Both the position numbers and the translations under genes were made by a program. From positions 72,876,301 to 72,940,300 of the forward strand of contig NW_023604295.1 of the NCBI RefSeq assembly GCF_014898055.3: DNA of 64,000 nucleotides. The letters are read 5' to 3'. How positions within the stretch are numbered: position 1 is the stretch's first letter; every line of letters starts with the position of its first letter. Of the stretch, positions 48,660-59,752 are shown one piece after another. The notes beneath the pieces are model-generated. The model did not search any database and was not told the DNA's origin. It saw nothing but the letters and a program-made list of their open reading frames with translations. Source of the stretch: Talpa occidentalis (Eukaryota > Chordata > Mammalia > Eulipotyphla > Talpidae).

Positions 48660-51100
48660 CATTTGATCACCACTTATGATTGCCATAGATAGAGAATAAC
48701 TTAAAAGTTCAGGAGATGGTTAATAGATATTTTCCTTGGTGTAAACCCTTATACTTTCTTCCTCAATTCTATAAAACTTCAGATAACAGTACATCCTGCT
48801 AACTACCATAACTATCTGCCTGCATTTCTTTTCCCAAATTTTGGGTACCTGTGAGAAAATCAGAAATTGTGTACCTCCATTAAACCACAAATGTATATGT
48901 TTTCCTATGCACCTACACAGACAACTTTGGAAAACTTGGATAGAATTTTTTTTTTCCTCTACTGTGTTACAGTAGCAACTGGCCCATGTCATTTTATAAC
49001 ACGTATTTCATTGCACTGGTCTTATCTATTTTGGGGGTCTATCCTCTTCCATTAGACTTAGTAACATATAGACAGTAAACTAATTCCTAAGGATACATTC
49101 TGTCAGAGATTGTCAATAAGTGAATAAATAATATGAATGAAAATTCCAAGTGATATTGAAAATACAATTCAATACCTTTAGTATGTTATTACAAAGCTCT
49201 GTGGCAAAATATCAAGTCATATTTCCTTTGACTATCTCCCCCCATTTTTACTCAAGTCAGAATAATATAATTAGCCAAACTTGTTCTAAAAAGATATCCT
49301 GCTAGTTCCAAGCTGTTATTATAACGCTGAAGAAAATGATTGTGGTTCTTACACCTATACCTTTTCCTTCTGAGTGTTAAATACACCTGTCGACCTTTTA
49401 TTATATTTTAACTGGAGGGCTGGCGAATAAGCCCAGCATGGTTGAGGAGAAAATGTTGGAGAATAATTGGATCTGCAGGCTAACGTGATGGGAATGCTAT
49501 AGATTCTATGTGCAAGTTTTAACTGTGTTAAGTGTACATTGAGAAATTGCTGAATTTATTTTTGCATGTCTGTTCTTCATTTTCAAAACTAGTTAATTTT
49601 TAATGCCTTTCTGGATAGTATTTTACCTTGCATTGTCTTTACATCTCAGTAAAATGTTTCTCCATGGGAAAATAACTTAAAGATTTTGGGTTCTGATAGA
49701 GTACACTCTTGAACTAAAAGCAGAAATCATCCCATACCCAATTATGTTAGAGAGTCTGTTAAAAAATAAAATTGAGTCCATGATGAATATTTCCCTGGAT
49801 GAACAGTACCCTTTGGCTTATTTGAAGAAATAAATTGTCAGTGCCCAAAGGTTCTATGGACAATCTTTGAGTAGATAGCAAAGAGACTGGTTTCCAGTGA
49901 GTGTAAGGAAGTTGGAAGGAATAAGATGTGGAGACAGGTGGCAAAAAGAAGAACTGATTCATATCAAACAAGGGGAAAAAAGAAGATGCTTAGCATTTTT
50001 GCTGTCTCCAGGGAGAAAACAATTAAAGATTAAAGCAAGTTTGTTTCTTATGACATTCATCATTATGTGAACTGAAAAGTCCTGACAGCCTTGTGATATG
50101 TGTTCCATGTGCTTAACTGTCAGGTGATTTTATGAATCACTTATTTTCTGACAGACCTGTTCAAAAAACTGTAGGGTGGCCCACAGGTGGGATTTGTTGA
50201 TAGAACAAAGAACATCTGTTATATTTTACATGTCTGGTTTTAAACAATGAACGTGGAAGTGGGTGGGAGTGACTTGTTTGGCTTTTGACTGCCTCCCAGA
50301 TGCCATTCCCTAAAGAAGTTAAGTTCTAAGGAGGTTTTTTTTTTTTTTTTTCTCTTGCTCACTTCAATGTTTCCAGTTAGTAGTGTCTAGTATGTGGTTA
50401 GTGTTCAATGATATTTGTTGAAGCAATTAACATGTGCATTGATTAATCTTTGTCTCTCTGCCTGCTTTAACACAGGTAACCTTAAATTATTCATCATCCA
50501 TTGGGCCAATTGAAGTTCTTATATACATATTTAGAAAACATTGCTGATAGCATAATCTCTTAATCTCAATGCTTGCACTCTCTTGCCTGCATCCCCTTTT
50601 TCCTACTTATTGTTTAGTTCACAATTAGGACTTTTCTATGAGAAACGTTCTTTGAATTTTATGTCATATGCTTTCTCTAGCACCTTTATGCCCCTTTTTG
50701 ATCTCTGATGGAATTGTTTGTATTTTGGGTATATCTTCTAGTAAATGAAAAATGACCACATGTGGCATCTTGGTCACAGCATTTTCCCTAGGATTTAGTT
50801 CAGCTCATGGATACACTATCAATTAATAAATGGTTTTGAATGATTGAACAGTATTCACACTATTTTTAAAACTGAAATTTCTTTTGAGACTGGAAGCAGA
50901 GAACACCATTGAAATATGTTCAACCAAAAATTGCATTGGATATATGTTGCTTATACATCTCCAAATTACTTGTGAGTGAAATTCGTATTTCAGGACCATC
51001 ACCATTAACTTAATACCTGTTAAGAGAATGAACTATGTATGTATTTAGGGAAATCTTTGGAACCCAGCTATAAATCAGCTGGCAGTTACTAGCATATGAA
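48660..51100. other. unassigned AT-rich DNA
   Basis: About 2.4 kb with no SINE, no long frame and no repeat I can name. A poly-T run lies at 50334-50351. Confidence 0.45.
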
Positions 51101-51111
51101 TGCATTTGAGT

Positions 51112-51376
51112 CTTTTTTTAAATATTTATTTATTTATACAAGAACCAGGGTACAGGCCAGATGTAGGTAGGGTGAAAGGATTCATCAGAGACAGAGCAGG
51201 GAACAGAACAGGCAGACTGATGAAGTACACTGCTGAGGGGAGCAGCGGGTGATACAGGAGAGGTCTGCTGTGCCATGTGGGTTTCTCCCTGGCCGTCCAG
51301 GATCGAACCTGCACTGCAGAGGCTGTGGACAGCTTCACAGTGCTGTGCTCAACCACCTGTACCACGAGGGAGGCCC
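51112..51376 (-). mobile_element. tRNA-derived SINE, group M
   Basis: Flanked by 'catttgagt' at 51103 and 51377. Box B is intact in the reverse orientation ('ggatcgaacct'). Confidence 0.92.
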
Positions 51377-51503
51377 CATTTGAGTATTTTTTAATGTAAT
51401 TTCTGATAACTGGATAGTGCGATGAAAACTTGGATAACTGTTAGAGTTTTCTGATATGAAACATCATTAACACTGCTCACAACCTATTGGCGATTGAGGC
51501 AGT

Positions 51504-52440
51504 TGAGCAACCATCCCATTCAGGATAAATTCATTATTGATTTGGGAGACCAAAAGAGAATTCTGGAGTGTTTGGTATCTCTAATATGCCTTTAATGCTG
51601 AATCATGGGACCAGACAGCAGACAGAGAGACATCAACTGAGCCTAATTCCCTAGCCTTGGTGAATCTCCCCTTTTGTCCCTCACTTCTCAGCCCAGGTGT
51701 CAGTATCCACATATGTGCATGCCCATGCTCACTGGCTTTTCAGCCAGGGTGTCTGTAATCACATATGATTGAAGTGCCAGCAGGCATGGGGCACATTCAC
51801 TGTGGATTCAGGAAGATGGATTAAGGAGAGACCAAGAGACTTCAGTGGATTTGCTGGCTTTAATGCTCTCTCAGAGAACCAGGTACACAGACATGCCAGA
51901 CTGGGAGGCTGCCATACAAGGAGGCAGGCAAGCAAGTAAGCCCTCCAGGTCCCAGCAAATCTTTTATGCTTTTTTCCTCTGGGCTCGCTCTGGTGTTCTC
52001 TCAATGTCTCACCTCCTCTGTAGTCACATATCCTCCCGTAGCCATCCTTGAGTGACACTGCCCTTATATCCCTGACCTAGACTCAGGTGTGTACACTTAG
52101 GCATGCCTACATCCATACTCCAGGTACCCATATCAGGCATGGGTGCCCTGTTCCCAGATTCCCAAGCACCTTCTGCATCAACATGATCAAGCCCTCAAGT
52201 GATAGCCACAGAGGCTAGTGGTGCAACAAGCTTGTTTAATTTACTTACCCTATAGTGTGCATGCCCCGTGCTCCATGCTCATGCTCCCAAGTGCTTTTTG
52301 CATTAATATGATATTATGTGCAGGTAATGCAACCTGGGAGGAAAGCAAGCCTGCGCGTGGCAGCTGTTGAGGCTGGTGGCGGGAGGCAAAAAAAAGCCTG
52401 CACACCCCATGTTCCTTAGAGGGGCATTGTGACACTTTAT
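51504..52440 (-). mobile_element. outer LTR remnant (family B-like), interrupted by another LTR
   Basis: Two parts, 51504-51753 and 52255 to about 52440, surround the LTR at 51754-52254. The left part carries a 'cagcccaggtgtcagtatcc' block also found in the family-B LTR at 59318 and the relative at 56690. The right part matches 57060-57150 ('gaggaaagcaag' and 'aaaaaaagcc'). Outer edges are uncertain and no target duplication was found. Confidence 0.5.
51754..52254 (-). mobile_element. solo LTR, family B, copy 1 (501 bp), nested
   Basis: Ends TGTAATCACA and TTACCCTATA. Flanks gtgtc (51749-51753) and gtgtg (52255-52259) are a 5-bp duplication with one mismatch. A TATA-like GATATAAGG on the minus strand (about 52062-52070) and ATTAAA downstream in that orientation set the strand. 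It is homologous to the LTRs at 53612 and 59318. Confidence 0.7.
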
Positions 52441-52519
52441 GGAGGGAACAGAGTGAACAACATGGATGAAAGTTAGGATGTTTTGTCTCAGTCATCATCA
52501 TCTTTCACTTGTATTGCTA

Positions 52520-53130
52520 CAAGTAATAACCCTATAGCTAAGCCTTCTGCTTCCATTGTAGCCCCCCTCCCCCAATCTATTTTCTTCAAAGCAGTCAGAC
52601 AATTTGATAATAGTGAAAACAAGATCATATCTTAATCAGAAATTCCCATATCTCCCATTTTCAATTAGGATAAAACACAAATCCTTGTTATTTTCTCTGA
52701 TTCCTCAAATGACATAGGTCTTTCTTAACCCTTTAACCTCATTCCTACCACTTGATCCCCTTGTTTTCTTATATGAAACTCAATTGCCTAATCTCTGTGT
52801 GTGAGACATACCAACTGTCTCTTGTTTCAGGGCTTTTGCATTTGCTTTGACTGCTACCTGGAATAATTCTCCCCACATTGTCACTCAGTTTTTCCCATTT
52901 TTTTTTTCCATTTCACTCAGATCTTAAGATAATTAATTTATTGAATGCCCTTTGCAAAGTGGCTTTTAACACCCTGAACATTTTCTATCCCATTTACTTT
53001 TATTCTACACACACACACACACACACACAAATGGGAGCTCCATAAAAACAAAACCTCATTTTCTTATTAAATTATCTACTTCCTTAATTATAACACTTAG
53101 TAATAAATATTGTTGGATAAATAAATCTAA
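52520..53130 (+). mobile_element. LINE-2 3' region
   Basis: Typical order: 'aaacacaaatccttgttat', 'agggcttttgcatttgc', 'ctgctacctggaataattct', then a 3' part with 'gggagctccataaa'. It includes a (CA)n run at 53008-53029. Confidence 0.8.
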
Positions 53131-53144
53131 GGACCTTTCATTTA

Positions 53145-53340
53145 GAGACATGGCAAGCATTTTTATGAGAATTCTCATTTAAATTTACAGCATTGATATT
53201 CCCAAGATATCTATTTACTTTAAGGTTGTGGAAAATAATGTTCAGGAGTCAGTGGACTGTCAGACAGAGCAGAGCAATAATTTGAAGCCAGGTCTGTCTG
53301 ACTCGAACACTGACGCTCTTTCCTTTCTACATGCAGCCTC
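53145..53340 (+). repeat. MIR remnant
   Basis: Ends 'gaagccaggtctgtctgact' and 'acactgacgctctttcc', the MIR 3' core pattern. Confidence 0.65.
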
Positions 53341-53519
53341 CTGACGGTCTGCTTAATGGAATCCGTGCGCACCATAACAAGGAAGAGTTCATCTGCATAG
53401 ATACATTGAGCACACTATATAAAGACAAGAAAAGAATTCTTCATCAGGCTACTGAAGTTATTGTGTTCTAGCATAATAGTTTTTGATAAATGTCTATTTG
53501 AAGTAATAAAGTGCATTAG

Positions 53520-54215
53520 AAACTCAGGGCCTTTCAAATTAATGTGCATATAAACCACCTGAGAATCTTTTAAAAAATACCTCTCTCCTTCCAGATAAGA
53601 TGAAGATGGTTTGTGTAGGGTAAAAGGAAGTAATCAGGTATTTTCCACCCTCCGCCATTAGTACCTATAATCAACACCGTGCTCTTATGCGCATGCCTCA
53701 TGGCGGCCCCTGAAGAGTGGTGTGGGCTGGGTAAGTGGGCTCACCTGAGCAGAGAGCCTGCGCATATAAGGACGGCATCACAGTGGAAGTGCAGTGGAGA
53801 GGAGCGTCAGAGAACAGCTAAGAGAAGAAAGATCATATAGGAATTTGCAGGGATGCCCAAGTCGCTGTATCCCTGCTGGTTCGTTTCCCCTAACCTGTGG
53901 GGATGATGCCAAGGGCTCCAGGGTTCTCTTTCAAGTTGCCTGAACCCATAATGAACTTACCAGGCTTGGGATGGTTGCAAAAGAGTGTAGCTGAATCCAT
54001 TGACTTCCGCTTTTTCGAGAAGGGCTAATGGACAGTAGTTCACGCATATAATTCGCATATTCTACTCTGCATGGTTAGGAGGAGGATGTTAATGGAGGAA
54101 GGGTTTGTTATGACTTAGAAGAATCACCTGGGAGCAGTGAAAACTTTCAGAAGCCCGGGGGCACCAGACCAATTAAATCAGTCTCCAAGGTGCCCAGAAA
54201 TTGCTCTTTTTAAGA
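53520..54215. mobile_element. MER5-like DNA transposon remnant split by an LTR
   Basis: The left piece (53520-53611) has 'cagggcctttcaaattaatg' and 'aaccacctgagaatctttt'. The right piece (54107-54215) has 'agaatcacctgggagcagtg' and 'gaccaattaaatcagtctcc'. The LTR at 53612-54071 lies between them. Confidence 0.55.
53612..54071 (+). mobile_element. solo LTR, family B, copy 2 (460 bp), promoter motifs intact
   Basis: Starts TGTGTAGGGT and ends TACTCTGCA. The perfect 5-bp target duplication tggtt lies at 53607-53611 and 54072-54076. Visible promoter elements are an NRF1-like TGCGCATGC (53688-53696), a YY1-like CATGGCGGC (53699-53707) and a TATA-like CATATAAG (53763-53770). It is homologous, in reverse, to the LTR at 59318 ('TGCCTSATGGCGG' and 'CACCTGRGC' blocks). 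No internal viral genes adjoin it. Orientation follows the TATA motif. Confidence 0.8.
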
Positions 54216-54269
54216 CTTTAGTTATTCAGTGTGATGGCAGATACTTGTTAACTCTAAGAGTGGTTTACC

Positions 54270-54345
54270 GACCAGCAGCACTGGCCTGGGAGTTTATTAG
54301 GAAAGGGAAGGCTCAGGCACCAACCCAGATCCATGAAGGAGTGGC
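54270..54345 (-). mobile_element. MER5A-like half element
   Basis: 'accgaccagcagcactggcc' and 'gggagtttattaggaa' match one end of MER5A-type elements. Confidence 0.55.
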
Positions 54346-54554
54346 TGCATTTCTGCAAGACCCAGGTAATGTGTGTACACTTTAATATTTGCTACTGATT
54401 TAAAACTAATTTAAACTATGAGTGTTTTTTTGTTTTTTTTTTCTTTGTGGCACTATAATTATATTTCATCTATTTATCAAAATATTGCTGCAATGCTTAA
54501 AGTTTAATAGGACAATTTACAACATAATGAATATGAATATTGTAATTATAACCT

Positions 54555-55140
54555 TGTTATAGAATAAGGGAGAGGGGCAGCCCAAACCCCGCAAACCTGC
54601 CTATTCTAAATGGGTTCTGCCATCTGCCGCATCAACACAAAACATATGAGACTTTAATGGGAAGGAACTTTAATAAAACTAGGAAACAATACAGGTAAGG
54701 CAAAGAGTTTAGTTTCTAAATCAAGAACCCAAAGTTACCCGTCCCCTCGTGGGTAAAACTCCATCCAAATGGGATTGGCCCAGAACAAGGCCCCAAAGCC
54801 TGCCACAAGTCTAAAGCTTCTTCCAGTGGGGACCCACAGAAAAGGGTCAGAAACAACCAGACAATCCAGGAAGGAAAAGAGCAAAATCAACATCAAGATA
54901 AAAGCTGCCATTGTTACCTCCCCGTGGGTCTCACCCACATCTGTGTCATCTAGTCCACGACCAAAAGACAAGCACAGTTTCTTCGCGTGTCTCTAGGCTC
55001 CATGCGCCTCCTACAGGTCTCCTGGCTCCATCCTGCTTCCTTCCTCAGTCTCTTCTGCAGCTTCTCCTCTTCCTGCTCAGCTTCACCCTCCCTTGGGTGG
55101 GGCAGGGAACCTCCCCCTTTCCTGGGGACCACCTGTTACA
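54555..55140 (-). mobile_element. solo LTR, family A, copy 2 (586 bp)
   Basis: Ends TGTTATAG and CCTGTTACA. The perfect 4-bp duplication acct lies at 54551-54554 and 55141-55144. Homologous along its length to the LTR at 26559-27148, same orientation. An ATTAAA signal on the minus strand lies at 54653-54658. It carries a minus-strand frame of 78 codons (54735-54971) corresponding to the one in copy 1. Confidence 0.85.
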
Positions 55141-55175
55141 ACCTGACTTATTTTCTTTTAAATCCTTTTATCTCT

Positions 55176-55289
55176 TTTTTTTTTTTTTTTTTTTTTTTTG
55201 TGGGACCCTTGCTGGCAGCTGGGGAACAAACCGGCCTGCGGGCAGCCTCGCAGCCCAGAGCTCAACCTCTGGACCACCAGGGGAGGCCC
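55176..55289 (-). mobile_element. SINE head-only copy with its own poly-A
   Basis: Read on the minus strand, about 90 bp of group Y head (through GGGTCCCAC) passes directly into an A-run of 20 or more. The second half of the SINE is absent. Confidence 0.85.
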
Positions 55290-55640
55290 GACTGCATTAT
55301 TTTTTTAATTGAAGTAATATTTGGTATTTTGTTGCTAAATTCTATGCTCAAGTATGCATAGGAATGAAGGAATCCTGTGGAACTTGTCTGTATTGTTGAA
55401 GAAGGAGCCACAGTGGACTATAGCTAATAAACTGAATCTAAATGCTCACTGCATTTGGAGTTGGTAATTTTTACTTTTTTTGTAAAACTGAGTTGGTGTT
55501 GCGTGGAGCTAAAAGCGAAATTACAGTTGGAGAAATATTAAATGTAAGACAAAAAATAGAGAACAAAAAAATAGAGACCAGAATTTTCCATTAAGCTTAA
55601 CAGGCTGGTGATAAAGCATGCACTGGTTTCATGTTTTTTG
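55290..55640. other. unassigned DNA
   Basis: Nothing nameable. Confidence 0.4.
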
Positions 55641-55651
55641 TTTATATTTTA

Positions 55652-55921
55652 TTATTTTTTTAAGATTTATTTATTTATGCATCTAAGAGCTGGGGTGCAT
55701 GTCAGAGATGTGGGGGTGTGTGAGAGGATTCACCAGAGACAGAGTGGGGAATAGAACAGGCAAACTGACTGAAGTACACTGCTGAGGGGAGCAGCGGGTG
55801 AGACAGGAGAGGTCTGCTGCATCATGTGGGTTGCTGCCTGGCCTGCCGGGGATCAAACTCATGCTGCAGAGGCTGAGGCTATACAGTGTGGTGCTTAACC
55901 CTTTGCACCACCAGGGAGGCC
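55652..55921 (-). mobile_element. tRNA-derived SINE, group O
   Basis: Flanked by 'ttatatttta' at 55642 and 55924. The body is well preserved. Confidence 0.92.
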
Positions 55922-56262
55922 CTGCTTATATTTTAAATGAGGGCACTACATATATTTATAAACTAAGAGGAGGGATTCAAAAGAAAGTTAAAATAGAGTG
56001 GAACGATTATATGTTGGTGATGATAGTGGGTCTTATAAGGATAGTAAGGCAGAACAGTACTATGAAGTGGGGAGGGGAGCTTAAGAGTTAGACACAGGTA
56101 GGAACAATATAGCCATTCTTCTTTCAAAGGCAATAGAAAATAATGGAAGACAAAGGAAAATAATCAGGTGGTCACAAAGAAGTGTGATAAATAGTAAAAT
56201 ATGGTAAGGACAGAAAATACCAGAGTAGGTGAAAATACCATGATGTAAATTGGTCAAGTAGA
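55922..56262. other. unassigned, possibly an old repeat
   Basis: A/G-rich with 'gaggtgg'-like purine blocks. It may be an ancient LINE or DNA element interrupted by later insertions. No gene. Confidence 0.35.
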
Positions 56263-56275
56263 ATGTCGAAGAATT

Positions 56276-56545
56276 TTTTTTTTTTTTAAGATTTATTTCT
56301 TTATTCATACAAGAACTAAGGTACAGGCCAGAGGTGTGGGGGGTAAGAGGACCCACTAGAGAAAGAGTGGGGAGCAGAAAGGCAGCTTGACTGAAATACA
56401 CTGCTGAGGGGAGCAGTGGGTGAGACAGAAGAGGTCTGCTGCGCCATGTGGGTCACCTCCATGGCCAGGGATCAAATTTGTGCTGCAGTTTTCAGGTAGC
56501 TTCCTAGTGCTGCGTCTTAACCCCGTGTGCCACCAGAGAGGCCCC
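56276..56545 (-). mobile_element. tRNA-derived SINE, group O
   Basis: Flanked by 'atgtcgaagaatt' at 56263 and 'atgtctggaagaatt' at 56546. Confidence 0.9.
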
Positions 56546-56689
56546 ATGTCTGGAAGAATTAACCATGAACCCTCACCTGAACTTAGGAGAATGATGGGGA
56601 GGGGGTTTTCAACCTGAGGTATGCAAAATGATGGTCTGGAGTTGAAGAAGAAAAAGGTACACTTAAAGATTTGAATTAAGTTCGACTCT

Positions 56690-57200
56690 TGTGGCAACCA
56701 GGCACAGGGTGGCTCATGGTTGATTCCGGCAAACAGATAAAGCATCTTGGAGCCCTTGGTAGATTTGACAGTTCTTTCATGCTGAAACAGAGGACAGAGT
56801 ACAGGCACACGGGCAAGCAGGGAGAAAGGCGGGCTGGGAGGCAGGCAGCAACAGAGTCACTTGACCCCCAAGATCTTGTGCTCTGTCTTGCTTCTCTCTG
56901 GCTTTCCTGTGGGCCCTCCCTCTCCCTCCCTCTCTCTCCCTCTCTCTCTCTCTCTCTCCCCCTCTCTCTCTTCCCTCTCTTCTCCCCACCCCAAGCCATT
57001 CCCTCGGCCCAGGTGTCCATAATCACAGATGCATGTGCTTCATCTCATTATTACAACGTGTGAGCAGCAAAACCTCAGAGGAAAGCAAGGCTTCAGCTGG
57101 CGGCCATAGAGACTAGCGGCAGGAAGGTGAAAAAAAGCCAGAGCCTCTCTGTTTTCTTTACCCCTCTATGAACTTTCCATGGCAATATGGGTAGGTGGCA
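56690..57200 (-). mobile_element. LTR remnant related to family B, with (CT)n
   Basis: Starts TGTGGCAACCAGGCACAGGG, similar to the starts at 51504 and 59318. It shares the 'cggcccaggtgtccataatc' block and the 'gaggaaagcaaggc' plus 'aaaaaaagcc' block with the outer LTR at 52255-52400. A (CT)n tract occupies 56916-56985. The right edge and target duplication are unclear. Confidence 0.55.
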
Positions 57201-58500
57201 GAAGGGATGGGCACACAATGATGAGGAGGCAGAGTAATGAAATATCAAACTGTAAAGAAGACACATATTCATGTTTTTTCATTTAGTTTTTTTGGGGGGT
57301 TGGTGGGTGGTATAGATGATGATTTGGTTTTCAGAAATAATGCTGTCTAGTGGATAGTAACTTGCATAGGTCTGAAGCTCACCCTGAGAAACAAATTAGG
57401 GTCTTCAATATATATATGTGTGTCACTTTCGATCATGAAAATGGAAGTGCTATCCCAGGAGGATCTGGGAAACTAGACAAGTAGAAAAAAGAAAAGACCC
57501 AGAATAAAATCTCTAAGGATATTGACTCTCAAGGGATGATTGGAACTTTAAATTGCATTGAGAAAAAGTATGAAGAAAACTTACGTCAGAGTGTTACATA
57601 ATCAAAAGAGACTGTGGACTTGTTTGGAAATGTGAAATGACAAAAATGAGTCATCAAAATTGACTTGAATTTTGAATAAAGGACTTGTTGCCCATAGATA
57701 GAAATTTTCATTGAGTGGCAAAAGAACATTGGAGATGAAGATGGATTCAAATTTGCAACTTGCAGACCACAGAAATAGAAACCTTTTTTAACCTGTTTAG
57801 CCAAGATGGGAAGAGAATGAGCTAAGATTTGAAAAGCTATACAGTCTTGCAAAAATGTCCATAAACCTCTCTGCTTCAGAAACTGCTTTGGTTTGTTTGT
57901 TCTATGTCATTATCACAAATAACCATTTCTTTAGAAACACTAATTTTAAATAAGGAATGTTAACATCTTTCTTTATGTCAATGTAATTTTACATATATGT
58001 GTGGTATTTGTATTTGAAAAGCGGATATAGGCTCAGATTTTAACCATTTGTTTGGTATCTCTTCCCTTCTCCTCAAGGAATTTCCTAAGATTAGAAATAT
58101 TTTACCACATATTTACTTTCAAAACAGCTGAATTGATGTTTTATACATTCTCAAGAGTGAATTATATTAACAACATACACAGTAGGAACACTGTAGCCAG
58201 CGGTCATAATTTTTATGCCACTTGGGTCTGCTAGGTGCTATAGTGTAAACATACTGTATTTTCATGTACAAATTTTCCAAATTATTTCATCTTGCCTATA
58301 GTATAGAGCTGGCAAATATGGATATTTTCAAGATCTGTCATGCTATTTACTGATTTTTAGGGGGTTGCAGACTCTGCAGTGACCAGGATGCTTCAGAAGC
58401 GAAAGTGTCAGGTGATTTTATTTACTTCATTTTCCCTCACTTTAATGCAATAATTTGAAGCAGTGCTCAGTATTCAAATCATATAGCCAGACTTCAAAAA
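57200..58500. other. unassigned DNA, possibly an old repeat
   Basis: 57380-57560 has the look of an ancient repeat but I cannot name it. No gene. A minus-strand frame of 88 codons (57586-57852) lacks domains. Confidence 0.35.
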
Positions 58501-58509
58501 ATTTAAATA

Positions 58510-58785
58510 GGGCCTTCCCTGGTGGCTCAGCAGTTGAGCACTGGGCTGCGAAGCTGCCAGCAGCTTCTGCAGCCCGGTTCAATCCCTGGCTGCTGGCGAG
58601 GGTCCTACAGGGCACACAGACCTCTCCTGCCATGCCCGCTGCTCCCCTCAGCAGTGTACTTTGTTCCTTCTGCCTGTTCTGCTCCCCGCTCTGGCTCTGG
58701 TGAATTCTCTCACCCTCCCGCACTTCTGACTGAACCCAGTGCTTGTATAAATAAATAAATAAATCTTTAAAAAAAAATAAATACT
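58510..58785 (+). mobile_element. tRNA-derived SINE, group Y
   Basis: Head GGGCCTTCCCTGGTGG. Tail (AAAT)n, then ATCTTT and an A-run. Confidence 0.93.
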
Positions 58786-59018
58786 CAGAACCTGGTCCAG
58801 ACTTTGAGGAATTGAGTTAGTAGATCTAAGTAGCCCCGAGAACTTGTACACACTTTATGTATGATTCTGATGGATATGATTCTGATGGTTTATGAATAAT
58901 CACTATTTATGATTACATATATTATTGATTTACATTACAATGAATGATAAGGGGTTGACTAGAATTATATAGGAAGGGACATTGAATTTAGCAATGACGG
59001 TGTCCTTTATAGTTGAAT

Positions 59019-59292
59019 TTTTTTTTCAGATTTATTTATTTATTTATTTATACAAGCACTGGGTACAGTCAGAAGCGTGGGAGGGCAAGAAAAATCGCCA
59101 AAGCAAGAGCAAGAGTGGAGAACAGAAGAGGCAGACTAATGAAACACTGCTGAGGGGAGCAGCAGGCACGGCAGGAGATGTCTGTGCGCCATGTGGGACC
59201 CTCGCAGGTGGCCGGGGATGGAACCGACTCTACAGAGGCTGCGGGCAGCTTCACAGCTCAGTGCTCAACTGCTGCACCACCAGGGGAGGGCC
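59019..59292 (-). mobile_element. tRNA-derived SINE, group Y
   Basis: Exact 11-bp target duplication tatagttgaat at 59008-59018 and 59293-59303. It ends 25 bp before a solo LTR. Confidence 0.94.
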
Positions 59293-59317
59293 TATAGTTG
59301 AATCTTGATTGTCACAT

Positions 59318-59747
59318 TGTAAGGGCCTGGAATGGGCACAGTGTAGGATCTCTATGATTCGAGCAGACGGGATAAAGGAGGAGAGAGTCCTGGAGTCCTC
59401 GGTGGCTTTTCAAGCTTTCATTGGGATTTACCAGGTACACAGCAGGCAGGGTTGCTGGGGGGCTGGCAGGCTGGCAGGCCTCCCAGCGCCCAAAAAGTCT
59501 TCACTCTCTCTGGGTTCTCCAGCCTTCTCTTGCATTCTCTCTCCTCTGCTCCTGTTTATTCTGCTGGTGTCCCCCTGACGCTGCCCCTATAAGTGCAGTC
59601 TCTCAGCCCAGGTGTACCCACTAACGCATTCCCACATCCTACTCCAGGTGCCCGCCATCAGGCATTGCGTTCAGGACCACAAGGATCCATTATCAACCCT
59701 AATGGCTGGAGAGCAGAAAAGCCTGACACCTTTTCACTTACCCTACA
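59318..59747 (-). mobile_element. solo LTR, family B, copy 3 (430 bp)
   Basis: Ends TGTAAGGGCC and TTACCCTACA. The perfect 5-bp duplication cacat lies at 59313-59317 and 59748-59752. On the minus strand it has a YY1-like GATGGCGG (59652-59659) and a TATA-like CTTATAGG (59584-59592) at positions matching those in the copy at 53612. Frames of 67-107 codons across it are not viral genes. Confidence 0.85.
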
Positions 59748-59752
59748 CACAT

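Larger units (their letters stand above)
46180..48660 (-). mobile_element. long antisense LINE-1 (ORF2 remnant plus 3' end), split by two SINEs
   Basis: About 2 kb of LINE-1 once the SINEs are removed. Antisense landmarks run from the 3' UTR ('gaggtaacattgatttacaa') through 'ctatccatgctgtcacaaat', 'aatagtgctgcaatgaacat', 'gccattctaatatgtaggaa' and 'tctttggagattttgggtat' to reverse-transcriptase-region sequence ('tcatttgattgtcatctatc', 'catcccacttggtcatggtg'). Stops and indels are frequent, so no protein is made. A (TA)n expansion at 46604-46633 sits at the same LINE-1 position as the one at 12835. Confidence 0.87.

Noticed and set aside
46180..48660. Reverse-transcriptase-like antisense sequence as an active gene
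   Set aside because: It is a LINE-1 remnant broken by stops, indels and two SINE insertions.
56676..57063. 116- and 124-codon frames rich in Arg-Glu or Ser-Leu
   Set aside because: They translate a (CT)n tract inside an LTR remnant.
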